From assembly GCA_003427395.1 (NCBI GenBank), contig BFEA01000537.1, positions 696,805 to 726,618 on the forward strand: 29,814 bases of DNA, read 5' to 3'. Below the pieces are notes generated by a model. It did no database searches. It had not been told where the DNA came from and was given only the letters and a program-made list of their open reading frames with translations. Position numbers and translations under genes: made by a program. This document shows positions 1 to 9,362 of this stretch, one piece after another. This DNA is from Chara braunii. Its lineage: Eukaryota > Streptophyta > Charophyceae > Charales > Characeae. Every line of letters begins with the position of its first letter. The stretch's first letter is position 1.

Positions 1-68
<68 letters not shown>
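1..68. repeat. (CT)n microsatellite at window edge
   Basis: Uninterrupted CT dinucleotide repeat of 34 units that reaches the window edge, so its true length is unknown. It grades into a few CTAT units (to about 81). No gene is associated with it. Confidence 0.97.
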
Positions 69-80
<12 letters not shown>

Positions 81-81
81 T

Positions 82-2040
82 TCCATTTGTCTCTCGATCC
101 TCCCCAACACCCCTGCAACCAGCATCAGCCTATTATCAACTATCCTTCCACATCTACCCATCTTACTCACGTCTGCATGGAGAGATCCTCAAGGAGAGGA
201 GACTCCAGGGAGGTGATGGTGTATAGAACTGGATTGAGACGCGCGAGTCTCCAAGTGACAATAAAAGCAATAAGGGAGTAAGGACAGGAGTAAGGGAGGG
301 TGGCGAGGGGACGTTGCAGCGCCGCACAGCTGGAAAGATAGCCAGCAGGATACATATTGGATTCTGGGACATGTCTATATTGCCCATCATGTGGGGTGAA
401 AGGAGACGAGCAATGAAATACACTGGAAATGCTTTTGCCACAAGGTGCTGATTGGGCTGCTTAGCAGTGGGTTTTACTACAAAGACAAAACTCGTGGCAC
501 CAGCAACTTAATGGACTTCTTTAAAGAAGTTATAGTGGAAGCGTAGCCCATCCACGCTATCATCCCGGCACAGCAATCCTGCCATGCAAAACAGACGAAA
601 CAAAAGAAGACAGTAATTCATTAGAGTAAATAAAAATCCAAACTTAAATGCAAGCTGGGAAGCTCATCCGTATATGCATCTGGCAAACTCATCAGTATAT
701 GCAATGGTATATTACTATGTTGACGTGCAATCCCCTTCTTGGTTGTCCTTTCCCCCCTCTGTCCCACAGTTTATCTGGGAGATCATTGCGACTGCTTGGA
801 TACATTAACAGTATTAGTCCAAGACAGCCATAGGTACGTGCATGGAATAAATGTGTGGATGAATAGCCCATGTCAGACAATGGAAGGCAAGAAGCATGGT
901 TACGCCGCATCCGCACACCAGACCAATCCACACGTCTGGCCGGACGCACTTGCGAGTCCATGCGGAAGCGCTGCTGCACTATTTCAGGATAGTATGCTGT
1001 GCGCTATTTTGGGGATGCTGCCGAGTGCGCTGTTCTGTAGGAAGTAGTCAACGACTCTGGGCGCTATAACTGGGGTAGATGAGCAAGGAAGAGAGAGACA
1101 CTCCAGGCGTATTGAAAGAGGTGGGACTTGGAGGTTGAGAGCAGTGAGGTTGAGGTAGAGACCATATATCTGTGAGAGCTTGTTGGCGGCCATAGCCGCA
1201 CTTCTTGTACGAAGACAATTATGTGCAATTGAGTTGATTGGTGGATACTATCTTCAAGTTACATCTCACATGTTTCGGTGTGTGTGTGTGTTACAAATTA
1301 TCACCACAACTTCCTCTATTCCGCCCAGATGAGTAGATCCAAAGTCATAGCAACTTTAGCTATATTGCAGACAATGAAGCATGATCGAGATGAGCCAATC
1401 CACCAATGAGACAGTTTTGCTTGTGAAGTCAATATCTATTCAGAACCTTACCTTGTGTGTGTGTGTGTGTGTGTGCGTGTCATTTGGTGTGTGCATGGAG
1501 TGAAAGTGTAGTGAATGGTTGGTTTCAAAGCACTTCTTACCATGATTACGATCCGCACGCCCGGATCGCTGTGCGGATGGTCTGGGTCCGGATGTCTGGA
1601 TCCAATCTCCGATCCAGAGTGACTGCAAACGCACTCACCCAAAAAAGGAAAAAAATCCCGACATGAAAAAAGAATTTAAAAAAAATCTGAAAAAAGATAT
1701 GGTATGCAGCATTGCAATACAAAAATCTTTTGGCCGAGGATCGTCTGGAAATCCGTACCCAAATCCAAGGAAAAAAATATAAACGATTTTTTTTTTTTTG
1801 GGGGGGGGNGGGNGGGGTGGATCAATCCGGACTTCCACGACTGGACTTTTGCACACGCCGATCTGCATTCAGGACTCCCCAGATCGGTTATGGGCTCGGT
1901 GCCCTGCTTGTGTTTGTAGCTTTCAGAAGTTTGCGGACTTTCCTGGGACTTTGCTGCTGACTGGACTCGACTGACAAAAGGGTCCTTTTTTTATGAAAAA
2001 TTACTGGTCCGAGATGTGCTAGAGGGGGGGCGATATGAGC
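82..2040. other. No recognisable gene; unassigned DNA
   Basis: About 2 kb in which the open frames are short, overlap on both strands and have no recognisable protein motif. It contains short GT runs near 1265-1290 and 1453-1475 and several A-rich or T-rich stretches. A stop-interrupted frame at about 395-594 on the plus strand reads like a fossil coding fragment but matches no family I know. No LTR ends, primer-binding site or target duplications were found. Confidence 0.6.
1786..1817. other. Homopolymer T/G run with N bases (assembly-uncertain)
   Basis: A poly-T run passes directly into poly-G that contains single N bases at 1809 and 1813. This is typical of sequencing or assembly difficulty in homopolymers. 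Reading frames crossing this position should not be trusted. A third N lies at 14753. Confidence 0.9.
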
Positions 2041-2048
2041 CCCTTCCT

Positions 2049-3175
2049 CTAGTAGCCCGGCTTCCAGTCGCTCCAGTCTATTGGTGGGGAGCCGCACCTG
2101 CTGGAAAATGGATGTCCCTGATACACTGAAGGAATGCTGACAATTACTTGGGCCATTACCCGGCTTCGGCTGAGGAGCGACCCAGCATATCTGAACAGTT
2201 CCGACATATTAGCAACAATGCAGCAATGCTCAGAAAGGAAGGATGCAGGCTGGCTCTTCAGCCAGTCGCTCAGTGCTGCCCGCCTGTTGGGCAGAAGTAT
2301 CGTTACCAGCCTCATGCTGTCCTTCCTTCTTCTTACCTTTCCCTTTTCCCTTTCTTGCGTCTCCATTCCCATCATCTCCATTAGGGGGTCCTCCATCTCC
2401 TCCTCTGGGTCTGCTTGCATCCCCATCGGCAAACATCTTGTTGGCATACGCTTCTATACCACAGGCACATGCTCTGCGGTCTTCTCGTTGACCTTCCAGA
2501 GGGTTGCACCGGCAAAATTATGCCACCTTCACAGGCTTCCCTTAAAGTCTTCCTGCTGGGCCGGCAGTCTCATTTGCAGCGTGAACGGCGGCTTCTGTGA
2601 GGAGGGCTATTCTTGCATCAGTCTCATTTTCACATTCAATCTTAACCTCCTCCTTCAACTTGCTGGCTATGGCTGCACCCTCCTCCAACAGCTTCTTCTT
2701 TTGTGCGAATTCTTTCTTTTTCTGTGCTAAAGCACTATTGAGTTTCCTCAATCCGCCAGTCGTCCTCCTCCATCCGCTCGTTCTCATCCCAATACCGGCC
2801 AGGACGGCCTTATAGGTGTCCTCCTCCTCTTGGAGGTCAGCCAGGCTCTTTTCCTTCTGCAAGCCAAACGTCTCCAGCCTCTCTTCCTCTTCTCCCTCAC
2901 ACATATAAATCTGACAGGGCCGGTGTTGTTGGTCTCCGCCGCCTCTTCTTTGACCACTGCGGTCACTGCCCCTACTCATCCTCCCTTCTTTTTTTCTTCT
3001 ACTTCCTTCTCCTCATCGACTTCCACCTGCCTTCTTTTCTCCTCCAGTTTCCTTTTCTACTCCTCCAATTCTTTCGTTTCCTTACTTTTTCTTCCTTTTT
3101 TCCTTCCTTTTCCCTCCTCTCATCTTCTGCCTGCTTTATCGCCTCCTCATACCCCCGGATCGGTCGGCTGCAGGG
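2049..3175 (-). pseudogene. Possible degenerate coiled-coil, Lys/Glu-rich protein remnant
   Basis: On the minus strand, two longer frames (2979 to 2542 and 2447 to 2049, plus an overlapping frame 2436 to 2230) read as Glu/Lys-rich, heptad-like sequence with segments such as KKKEFAQKKKLLEEG, followed by a Gly/Asp/Lys-rich tail. Upstream (3175 to 3000) the minus strand is still Lys/Glu/Arg-rich but frameshifted and stop-interrupted. The plus strand of the same stretch is simply polypyrimidine-rich, so part of the signal could be compositional. I recognise no family. The conserved-looking stretch KIECENETDARIALLTEAA is the best argument that it was coding. Alternatives are a low-complexity purine/pyrimidine tract with chance frames, or the non-pol ORF of a transposon. 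Confidence 0.35.
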
Positions 3176-3285
3176 TCTTCTTTACATATATATGCTCAAT
3201 CACGGTCCTGGTCCGGACGAATCCGATGGGGAATAAGAAGTGGAGTGCGTGAAATATGTACATACTAAAATGATCTAAATGAGGC

Positions 3286-3304
3286 TTTTTTTTTTTTTTT
3301 TTTT
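3286..3304. repeat. Poly-T tract upstream of element A
   Basis: Nineteen consecutive T residues shortly before the 5' LTR of element A. It could be a poly(A) tail of an unrelated retroposed sequence on the minus strand or simply a slippage tract. No target duplication was identified. Confidence 0.85.
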
Positions 3305-3368
3305 GTGAGCCAATTTCTTTGCCTACGATATTCAAAATTGTTGGATTCATTTTTAAGATTGAGAACAT

Positions 3369-4313
3369 TGCGAGGATTTGGCTCCTCGGCAGACATAAGG
3401 GCCCCCCTTATACCAGTGCGCCCGGCCTAAGTGAAGCCCAGCCTAACGAATCACGAGAGGCCCAATGCTGTCAATTTCATCTATGGGGTTCAGGCAGTTG
3501 CTTCGCGTCAGTGGGTTGAGGGAACCCAGGTCCCGAGCAGCAGCACTTTCCACGACCTTCTAGGCCTTTTCTAAAAAGCAGGCCCTGGGCCACATTCACA
3601 GCAATATACACAGACAGTTGGAGGGCGCAACCGAACGAGGCCCAGCTACCTGGGGCCTACCGGAAGCTTCTGGGTGCAGGCCCAGTCCAGCCAGGCCGCA
3701 GACCAGGCCAGACTCTTTCCATATAGGAAAGAGCTCGCTGCCTGGCTGGGCATTCGGGCACATGCTAGTTTGCGGCAGCGCTGCTGGAGCGAGTGCTCGC
3801 GGGCTGCTGCTAGCGCAGAGCACGGTGCAGTGCACATGCGGTTGTGAGGGCAGCGCCATAGCTCAGCCTCCATAGCTGGCTGAGGCTTGGTGTTACAACA
3901 AGGCGTACTGGTGGTCTTCGGGTGTAAAGAAGGAAGACGAGGGAGAGAGATAAGTAGGGATGAGGATGATGATGTGAGGGCTCATACCTGGTATTGGCGA
4001 TGGTCTGCTTTGGGCGACATCTTCATGTACCTCGGTGGCTGCTGACGTCAACAGTTGCATTGTCAATTCGTAGGCGGATAGTAGCTGTGTGGGGAGTAGT
4101 CTGGGCGCCGAGCGCCAAGTAGGGGGAAGGGCCTGGACACTTATGTTGGTGATAGCGAGAGTAAGCTCTCATTGACATTGGGTTTCAGTGTTTCGATTCT
4201 CCATTGGTGTATTATTGGTGCAATGCTGCTTTCTGGACACTGAGACTTTCTGGCTTTCAATGTGATTGTGCATTATGGATTCTGTCATCTCGCTATCGCT
4301 CATTTTCCTTGCA
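3369..4313 (+). repeat. 5' LTR of element A
   Basis: Starts TGCGAGGATTTGG and ends TTGCA, two bases before a primer-binding site, giving TG...CA termini and about 945 bp. The first ~390 bp recur at 12038-12452 immediately after a polypurine tract, which fixes the LTR start. A CATATAGG element at 3720-3727 is the best core-promoter candidate. The 3' part beyond ~3762 has no second copy in the window, so its extent rests on the primer-binding site alone. Confidence 0.8.
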
Positions 4314-4315
4314 AT

Positions 4316-4327
4316 TGGTATCGGAGC
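4316..4327 (+). promoter_or_regulatory. Primer-binding site of element A (initiator tRNA-Met type)
   Basis: TGGTATCGGAGC lies two bases after the LTR end. It differs at one position from TGGTATCAGAGC, the complement of the 3' end of plant initiator tRNA-Met used by many Ty3/gypsy elements. It primes minus-strand DNA synthesis. Confidence 0.8.
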
Positions 4328-5593
4328 TGGTTCGAACTACACTTGTTGGTTCTTCGCAATAGTGGTTCGGTGCTTCGCATGATTGGTGGGGCAGCGATAA
4401 TGCTTGGGCGTTGATTCGCCGTTGAACAATAGGCGGCCCAGGGTCGTGTGGGATCGCTGGGAAGGCTATGAGGTGACATAGGGATGTACACTGGATGATG
4501 AGAGCTCACTGATGTGGCATTTAAGCCGAGGTGGAACTGCATTTCGCTATTTGTTGTGCCAAGGCAAGGACCGGTCAACATAAATGCACGTCATAAATGC
4601 ACGTCAGGTTGCCGGTGTGAAATCTGTTGTTGGGGGCAGCATTATGAGGTACGTTGCTCTCATCCTTATCTACCCTCTTCATTACTTCTTACCGTGAGGA
4701 AGTGAGTTCTGTCTTGAGAGTCCTCTCAATGTGAGGTGTCGCGAGCGCTCAACCCTGAGAGTCGACATTCTCCCTGGGCAACCTGGTGGGAGACGAGTGA
4801 AGCCTCTGAAGGGCCCTGGACGAAGCACTCGGGTTACGGTCACCATGCCAACCCACTGGGACTAGTACACGCATGCTTTGCCGCAAGTCCTTGGTTTTGT
4901 TTGCTGCGCAATAGAGGTCATACTGGGCATGCCAGCCCTATGAGAGACGCTCACCAGACCGTCTATAAATATTTCTGGCGGGTTCCAGTTGAACCCTGGC
5001 TGTGATCGTCGTCCTGTCTGCGGCGTTAAATAATTCCTGAGGAACTTGGGGGCTGTCCTTTAACTGCCTCTTGATCAGCCGGATGAACCGGAAGTAAGGC
5101 TCGTTGCATGCGAGAATAAACAAGGTGCAGGGCTGGCAGGGTTAGTATAGACTTGGGGCACAGGGGTGGGCCGGATTGCACACCTTTGGACACGCTGCTC
5201 AACCAGATGCTCAGGACGTCGACACAAGTGACTACTCGAGAGGGATACAAGGGGAGGGAAGATTCTCAGCTGGACTAATTAGGCAAACTACCATCCAGCA
5301 TGCATCTTCACAAGTAATTTATTTTTATTTTTGATTATTTAGTTTTGTACGGACTTGGTGACAACTGACAGACAGCTGCAGATAGGATAGAACATTCCTT
5401 GCTGCATTGCATTCTGTTTTAAAATAATCTAAAAATAGAAATAGAGTTACCTTTAGGACCTGACATTGGTTGCTGGTTACCACTTGACTACTTTTCTCCA
5501 GGCTGAGCGAATTAGTTGACTATTATTACTCGGTTGGGTGTCACGCTAGTACTCAGTGTGAGTTCTAGTTCAGATCACACACCACTGTAGCTC
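4328..5593 (+). other. Element A untranslated leader
   Basis: About 1.27 kb between the primer-binding site and the first gag ATG. No protein motif is seen. There is a 13-bp direct repeat (two ATAAATGCACGTC units near 4579-4605) and an A/T-rich stretch at 5310-5460. A TATA-like TATAAATATT near 4963 and AATAAA near 5112 could belong to another degraded LTR, but I could not define ends. Confidence 0.55.
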
Positions 5594-6205
5594 ATGAGTG
5601 AAGCAGTTAGCAGTGAGAAGGAGGAACGACTAGTGGAAGATCTCAGAGTTACTCGCAAAACTGCTCTTAGTCAGCCGATCACTTTCCAGGAGTTAGGTCC
5701 ACGAGAGGAAAGGAGGCTGCGGAGGGAAGCCAGGGAAAGGGTGGCATTACGGAGGTCTAGGGCAGCAGCAAGCTGCGGACGGAAGCCAGGGAAAGGGTGG
5801 CATTACGGAGGTCTAGGGCAGCAGCAGCTGGCGTTGAGGTCGCAATGGCTACCGCCTCTACCATGTCATAGGCCTTGTCCCAGGCCTCTTTGTCAGGAGT
5901 CAGTCAGGGTGTCCCTCAGGGTTCCATTAGTCAGTCTGTTGGTTCGCAAGTCAGCCAGCAGTCTCCTCTCACGCCAGAGGATTATGAAATCCTCCAAGCG
6001 GAAGCCCTTCATGATGAGCTGCAGCAGCAGTTGAGGGAAGCAGCAGCGAGAATAGAAAAAGCATGAGAAAAGCTAGACCAGGAACTAGGAGGCAGGAGTT
6101 ATAAAGACTAGACGCACTAGATGAGTCAACATTGAATCCTGCGATGCAGTCGCTGCGTCGCTCGCTTCTTTGCGTGGCAGAATCGCAGGTTGTCCAACAG
6201 GAAGT
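5594..6205 (+). pseudogene. Element A gag, N-terminal part (broken)
   Basis: Starts at an ATG with MSEAVSSEKEERLVEDL and reads as an acidic/basic, Gln- and Ala-rich coiled-coil region typical of the N-terminal half of plant gypsy Gag. The middle (TPEDYEILQAEALHDEL, ending REAAARIEKA) lies in a second frame because a 56-bp tandem duplication (5716-5827) shifts it. Further damage includes a TAG probably derived from a Gln codon (near 5868), a TGA at 6064-6066 and one more frame change near 6110. The final segment, ending VVQQEV, is cut at 6205 by a solo LTR and resumes in register at 7177. The assignment rests on position after the leader and on continuity with the downstream capsid region, not on a diagnostic motif. 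Confidence 0.65.
5716..5827 (+). repeat. 56-bp tandem duplication inside gag of element A
   Basis: Two near-identical 56-bp units lie head to tail (about 5716-5771 and 5772-5827), differing at only one or two positions. Since 56 is not a multiple of three, the second unit is read in another frame, which explains the frame switch in gag here. Confidence 0.9.
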
Positions 6206-6757
6206 TGTGGCATACTGCACATCCACACGGCCTGCAGGGCCCGGCCAGATGGAAAATAAGGGCCCTCCAGGCCCTGTGTCGTTTCAGCCTAAAAGCCTGA
6301 AAAGGAGGGCCATTTTCAAGCCCTCATAAAGTCGACCTGCCCTGAAACTTCGGCACCAGACCAGGGTTTAGCGCAGGCCTGTTTCAAGACAACCTTTGTT
6401 TGAACTTCAACGCCAGGGTCTAGCACAATTCGGCATGGGCAAGAGCAGCCTCCCAGGCCGGACCAGCACTATATAGTACTGGTCCGCCCTGCAGTTCACA
6501 AGCAGTTCACGGGCACTTCACAGGCAGTGCAGGAGGCAGGAGGCAGTCTTCAGGATGCAGCAGCAGCACTCTGCAGTAGTAGTAGCTAGCGTTAGGAGTA
6601 GTCTTCGGTGCTGGGCATAGTTAGATCTTAGAGTAGCATTGGGAGAGAGGAGAGTGAAGGAGGCCAGGGAGACTAACTTGGGAGCTTACCTGTGGCGCCA
6701 TAGCTCCAACTTCGTCTTCGATGTACCAGCAACAATGCGCCACCTTCACAAGTTAGT

Positions 6758-6828
<71 letters not shown>

Positions 6829-7176
6829 CGACTTTGGAATGTTGACGACATTTGGATACAGACTCGACTTTGGGACAGAGACATTGACGAGGGACTATTT
6901 GGGATCGACATGACACTGGTGTGACAACATTCCCATCTTCCCCTTCTCTTCGTCTGATCCCCCTCCTGTTCGTCTGTGTATGGTTTGGGACTGGCACATT
7001 CTTCCTGTGTGAGCGCCACGCCCCTTCACACCATGCCATGATGATGATGTATGTTTGGTCTGCATTGCGACATTGATTGGTCTGACCATTGTTATTTTAG
7101 CCTTCCGCTGCGCTATCTTGTACTATGTGAGAGAGGTCGGTCCTTGTTCTGGTATGTACCATTACGGTATGCAACA
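6206..7176 (+). mobile_element. Solo LTR of a C-related family inserted in gag of element A
   Basis: About 971 bp starting TGTGGCATACTGCAC, which aligns with the start of the element C LTRs (TGTTACATGTTGCACC), and ending GCAACA. It shares an ACTATATAG core-promoter region (6470-6476), a CTTACCTGTGGCGCCATAGCT motif (6685-6705) and a CTTCCGCTGCG motif (7102-7112) with the C LTRs at the same relative order. It is flanked by GAAGT (6201-6205) and AAAGT (7176-7180), a 4-5 bp target duplication with one change. Gag of A reads in register across the two flanks if the LTR is ignored. No internal region is attached, so it is a solo LTR left by LTR-LTR recombination. Confidence 0.75.
6761..6824. repeat. 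(GA)n microsatellite within the solo LTR
   Basis: Thirty-two uninterrupted GA units. The element C LTRs carry CT-rich short repeats in the corresponding downstream half (about 20893-20914 and 28838-28849), so a dinucleotide tract may be a recurrent LTR feature. Confidence 0.97.
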
Positions 7177-8660
7177 AAGTGTTGGCTGAACTAGCGGCCG
7201 GCCAAAACCGAATTTTGGCTGCACTGCAGGCTCCCCGTCCAATGACGAGGCAGCCTTAGTATTTTGTAGCTCCCCCTTCGGTTGCGAGTCCGTCAGTGAC
7301 GCCATCGTTGGTAGGGCCCTCTTTTTCCCCTATGTTTGGCATGCCTCCTTCAAGTGGTTTAGCAGCAGTTTCCGGTTCGTAGCACTTCTTTCGTACCATC
7401 AATGACGGTGGCAGCTACAGTACCATCGTCAGGACAGGCTCAGGTTAGCATGCAGCAACTTGTCTCAGTGGCTATGCAGCCACTGCAGCAATCACCGGGG
7501 CCAATCCAACCCATTCAATGGATGCCCAAGATTCCCTTGCTGAGCCCTAAACCTTTCTCTGGCGACAAGAAAAAGGACGAGGACCTGGACACCTGGGTGA
7601 GGATTGTGCCTACCTATGTAAGGCACAAGCTCACAAGGCCAGAGCAGGAAGTTATAGTAGCTGCTTCCTTTCTAGAGGGCTTTGCAGCGCGATGGTTGAA
7701 TGGTCTAATTCAGCGACAGGGCTATGGTTAGAACTTTGATGCCTTGGTCCAGACCCAAACATTTGAGGATTTTATACGAACTATGTACAATAGGTGGCAT
7801 GACACTCAAGGGGCTCAAAAGGCCACTGAAGCATTTAATGGTCTAGGTTCGAAACGGTACCGGTCAATGCGGGAAGTCACAGACGTCGTAGAACGTCTGA
7901 TCGTAGTACATGGTGTGCGCTATGACCCTCAGGTACTCCTCACAACTTATCTACGATGTCTGCCCACAGACGTCAAGAACAAGCTGGTGGATGAGGCCAA
8001 CATCGATGTACATAAGTTCGCTGCATTCAGCAAGAAAGCCTTAGATATAGAGGCTGAGCTTGGGACCGCCCATCAGGATTGGAGGAAGAAGGGTAATCTC
8101 ATCGTTGACCATGATGGTCAAGCAACTGAGATTGATGACTTCCCTGACTATGGGGAAACCCAAAGCAGAATGGGACTAGCGAGACTTCGGACGGGGGAGT
8201 CGTAGCACCCATCAAAGAAAAGGCTACCTTCTTTCCCCGAATACAACGTACGGTCATTATATCTGAATTTGGGGTATCTTTCAATATAAAGACGACTATA
8301 ATGACCGTACGTTCTATTCGGGGGAAGAAGGTAGGGGGACCGGGAAGCAGAAGGTAGGCCGGTCCAAGGGTCAAGGCGGCCAAGGAACACCTGCATGGGT
8401 AAAACTTGGTTTAGACTACGAGGTATGGAGGGACCGAGTTGCCAGCGGTACTTGTCTTAACTGTGGCAATCATGGCCATACATCCAGAACTTTCCGAGGC
8501 AAGAAAGTCGCAACGAAGGTAGCCTCTCCTACTGTGGTGGGCTTACCTTCTAACTCTGAAGGTGCTTCTGCGAGCACTTCACAGGGAAACACCTCAGGAC
8601 AGTAGGAGTGCCAGCCGCTCTTACTCGTGCTGAAGTGGTAACGTTGCCTTCACCACTTTA
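7177..8660 (+). pseudogene. Element A gag: capsid region and zinc knuckle (broken)
   Basis: Continues gag after the solo LTR (ELAAGQNRILAALQAP), then a Pro/Ser/Thr-rich stretch with stops near 7257 and 7380 and a frame change. The capsid-like region (7402-8205) has KPFSGDKKKDEDLDTWV, VIVAASFLEGFAARWLNG and TFEDFIRTMYNRW, the usual Ty3/gypsy Gag pattern of substrate loop, helical core and F-W pairs. A TAG at 7729-7731 interrupts it. After a TAG at 8203 and a 111-bp foldback (8224-8334), a zinc knuckle CLNCGNHGHTSRTF is seen at 8453-8494. It fits CX2CX4HX4C except that the last Cys is Phe. Gag packages the RNA and forms the cytoplasmic particle; this copy cannot be made intact. Confidence 0.8.
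8224..8334. mobile_element. 111-bp foldback (MITE-like) element in gag of A
   Basis: Two 38-bp inverted arms (8224-8261 and 8297-8334) match at all but two positions and flank a 35-nt spacer. If the terminal TA on each side is taken as the target duplication, the element proper is CCTTC...GAAGG, as in Tc1/mariner-type MITEs. No longer target duplication is seen. It lies between the capsid and the zinc knuckle of gag and is very small for a MITE. A de novo palindrome or a hairpin RNA precursor are alternatives. Confidence 0.6.
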
Positions 8661-8664
8661 GGCG

Positions 8665-9166
8665 TTGGCCAAGGCTATTGACCCAGTTATCGCCCCACAG
8701 ACACATTCAGACCCGTCGATGCTCTGTTCGAGAGATGTGCTTGAGTCCTTAGAAGAGCTACAAACTGAGTGGTCAGGGAAGGACCCCAAAGACTCTTGGG
8801 CGATGATCAGCAAAGGTCCTATGGGTGAACATTTCATGGCAAAGGTTGATGTAGGTGACCATAAAATGGGTTCCTTTGCAAACATAGGCTCTACACGGAA
8901 CTTCATTCGTCGTGCTTGTGTCGATAGACTGCTTAGGGGACCAAGTGCAAAGGTTGAGCAGATTTGTAGCATCTACGCTAGCCAACAAGCACAGTATGAT
9001 AGTCCAAGACTATGTCAAGGACGTAGTCTGTATCTTCTCCTATGGAGGAGGGGAACTGAGACATAAAATCTCATTCATGGTTAGTGACGAGTTGCCATTC
9101 GACATGTTGCTAGGCATGTATTACCTTGAGGTTGCTCAACCTCAATTTGACTGGGTAGGAAGGTGA
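8665..9166 (+). pseudogene. Element A protease (catalytic Asp lost)
   Basis: Retropepsin-like region in two frames (8665-9066, then 8912-9166). The segment MAKVDVGDHKMGSFANIGSTRNFI aligns with the usual pattern of a beta strand followed by D-[ST]-G-[AS]-T-x-N-F, but the catalytic triad is N-I-G (8881-8889). The C-terminal landmark LPFDMLLGMYYLE corresponds to the second hydrophobic-Gly motif. A frame change lies near 8960-8990. In a working element this aspartic protease would mature Gag-Pol; here the loss of Asp makes it inactive regardless of frame. Confidence 0.75.
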
Positions 9167-9362
9167 TGATTTACAAGTTGCCAAATGGAAGAACCGTTAG
9201 ACTGCAGTAGGGCTGGCAGGCTAGTAGAAACTACGACTGCATGTGTGCATCTTCTTTTTATAACCACTATAAATAAAATCGCGAGGGCATGTACCTAGTC
9301 TTTGTCTCTGAGAAAGGGGAGGTCGTAAAATCAGCCCCCGAGATAGAGGCAGTCGTTGCTCA
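9167..9362 (+). other. Element A protease-RT linker, degraded
   Basis: About 200 bp between the end of the protease frame and the start of the RT frame, with several stops in every frame. Just before the RT frame it reads PEIEAVVAQCPDLLRSP-like linker sequence. No other feature was seen. Confidence 0.45.

Noticed and set aside
395-594. Plus-strand frame reading like an exon (HKVLIGLLSSGFYYKDKTRG, LMDFFKEVIVEA)
   Set aside because: It has two stops, no homologous family that I can name, and no splice signals that clearly bound it. Not enough to call a gene.
1550-1640. GGATCC/CCGGAT-rich segment as transposon end
   Set aside because: The words recur near 900-960 and 1820-1890 only loosely, and no inverted pair or target duplication was found.
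4641-5280. A second LTR within the leader of element A (TATAAATATT, AATAAA)
   Set aside because: No inverted TG/CA ends with a target duplication and no second copy in the window.
6746-7039. Minus-strand frames with long Ser-Leu repeats
   Set aside because: They translate the GA microsatellite in the solo LTR.
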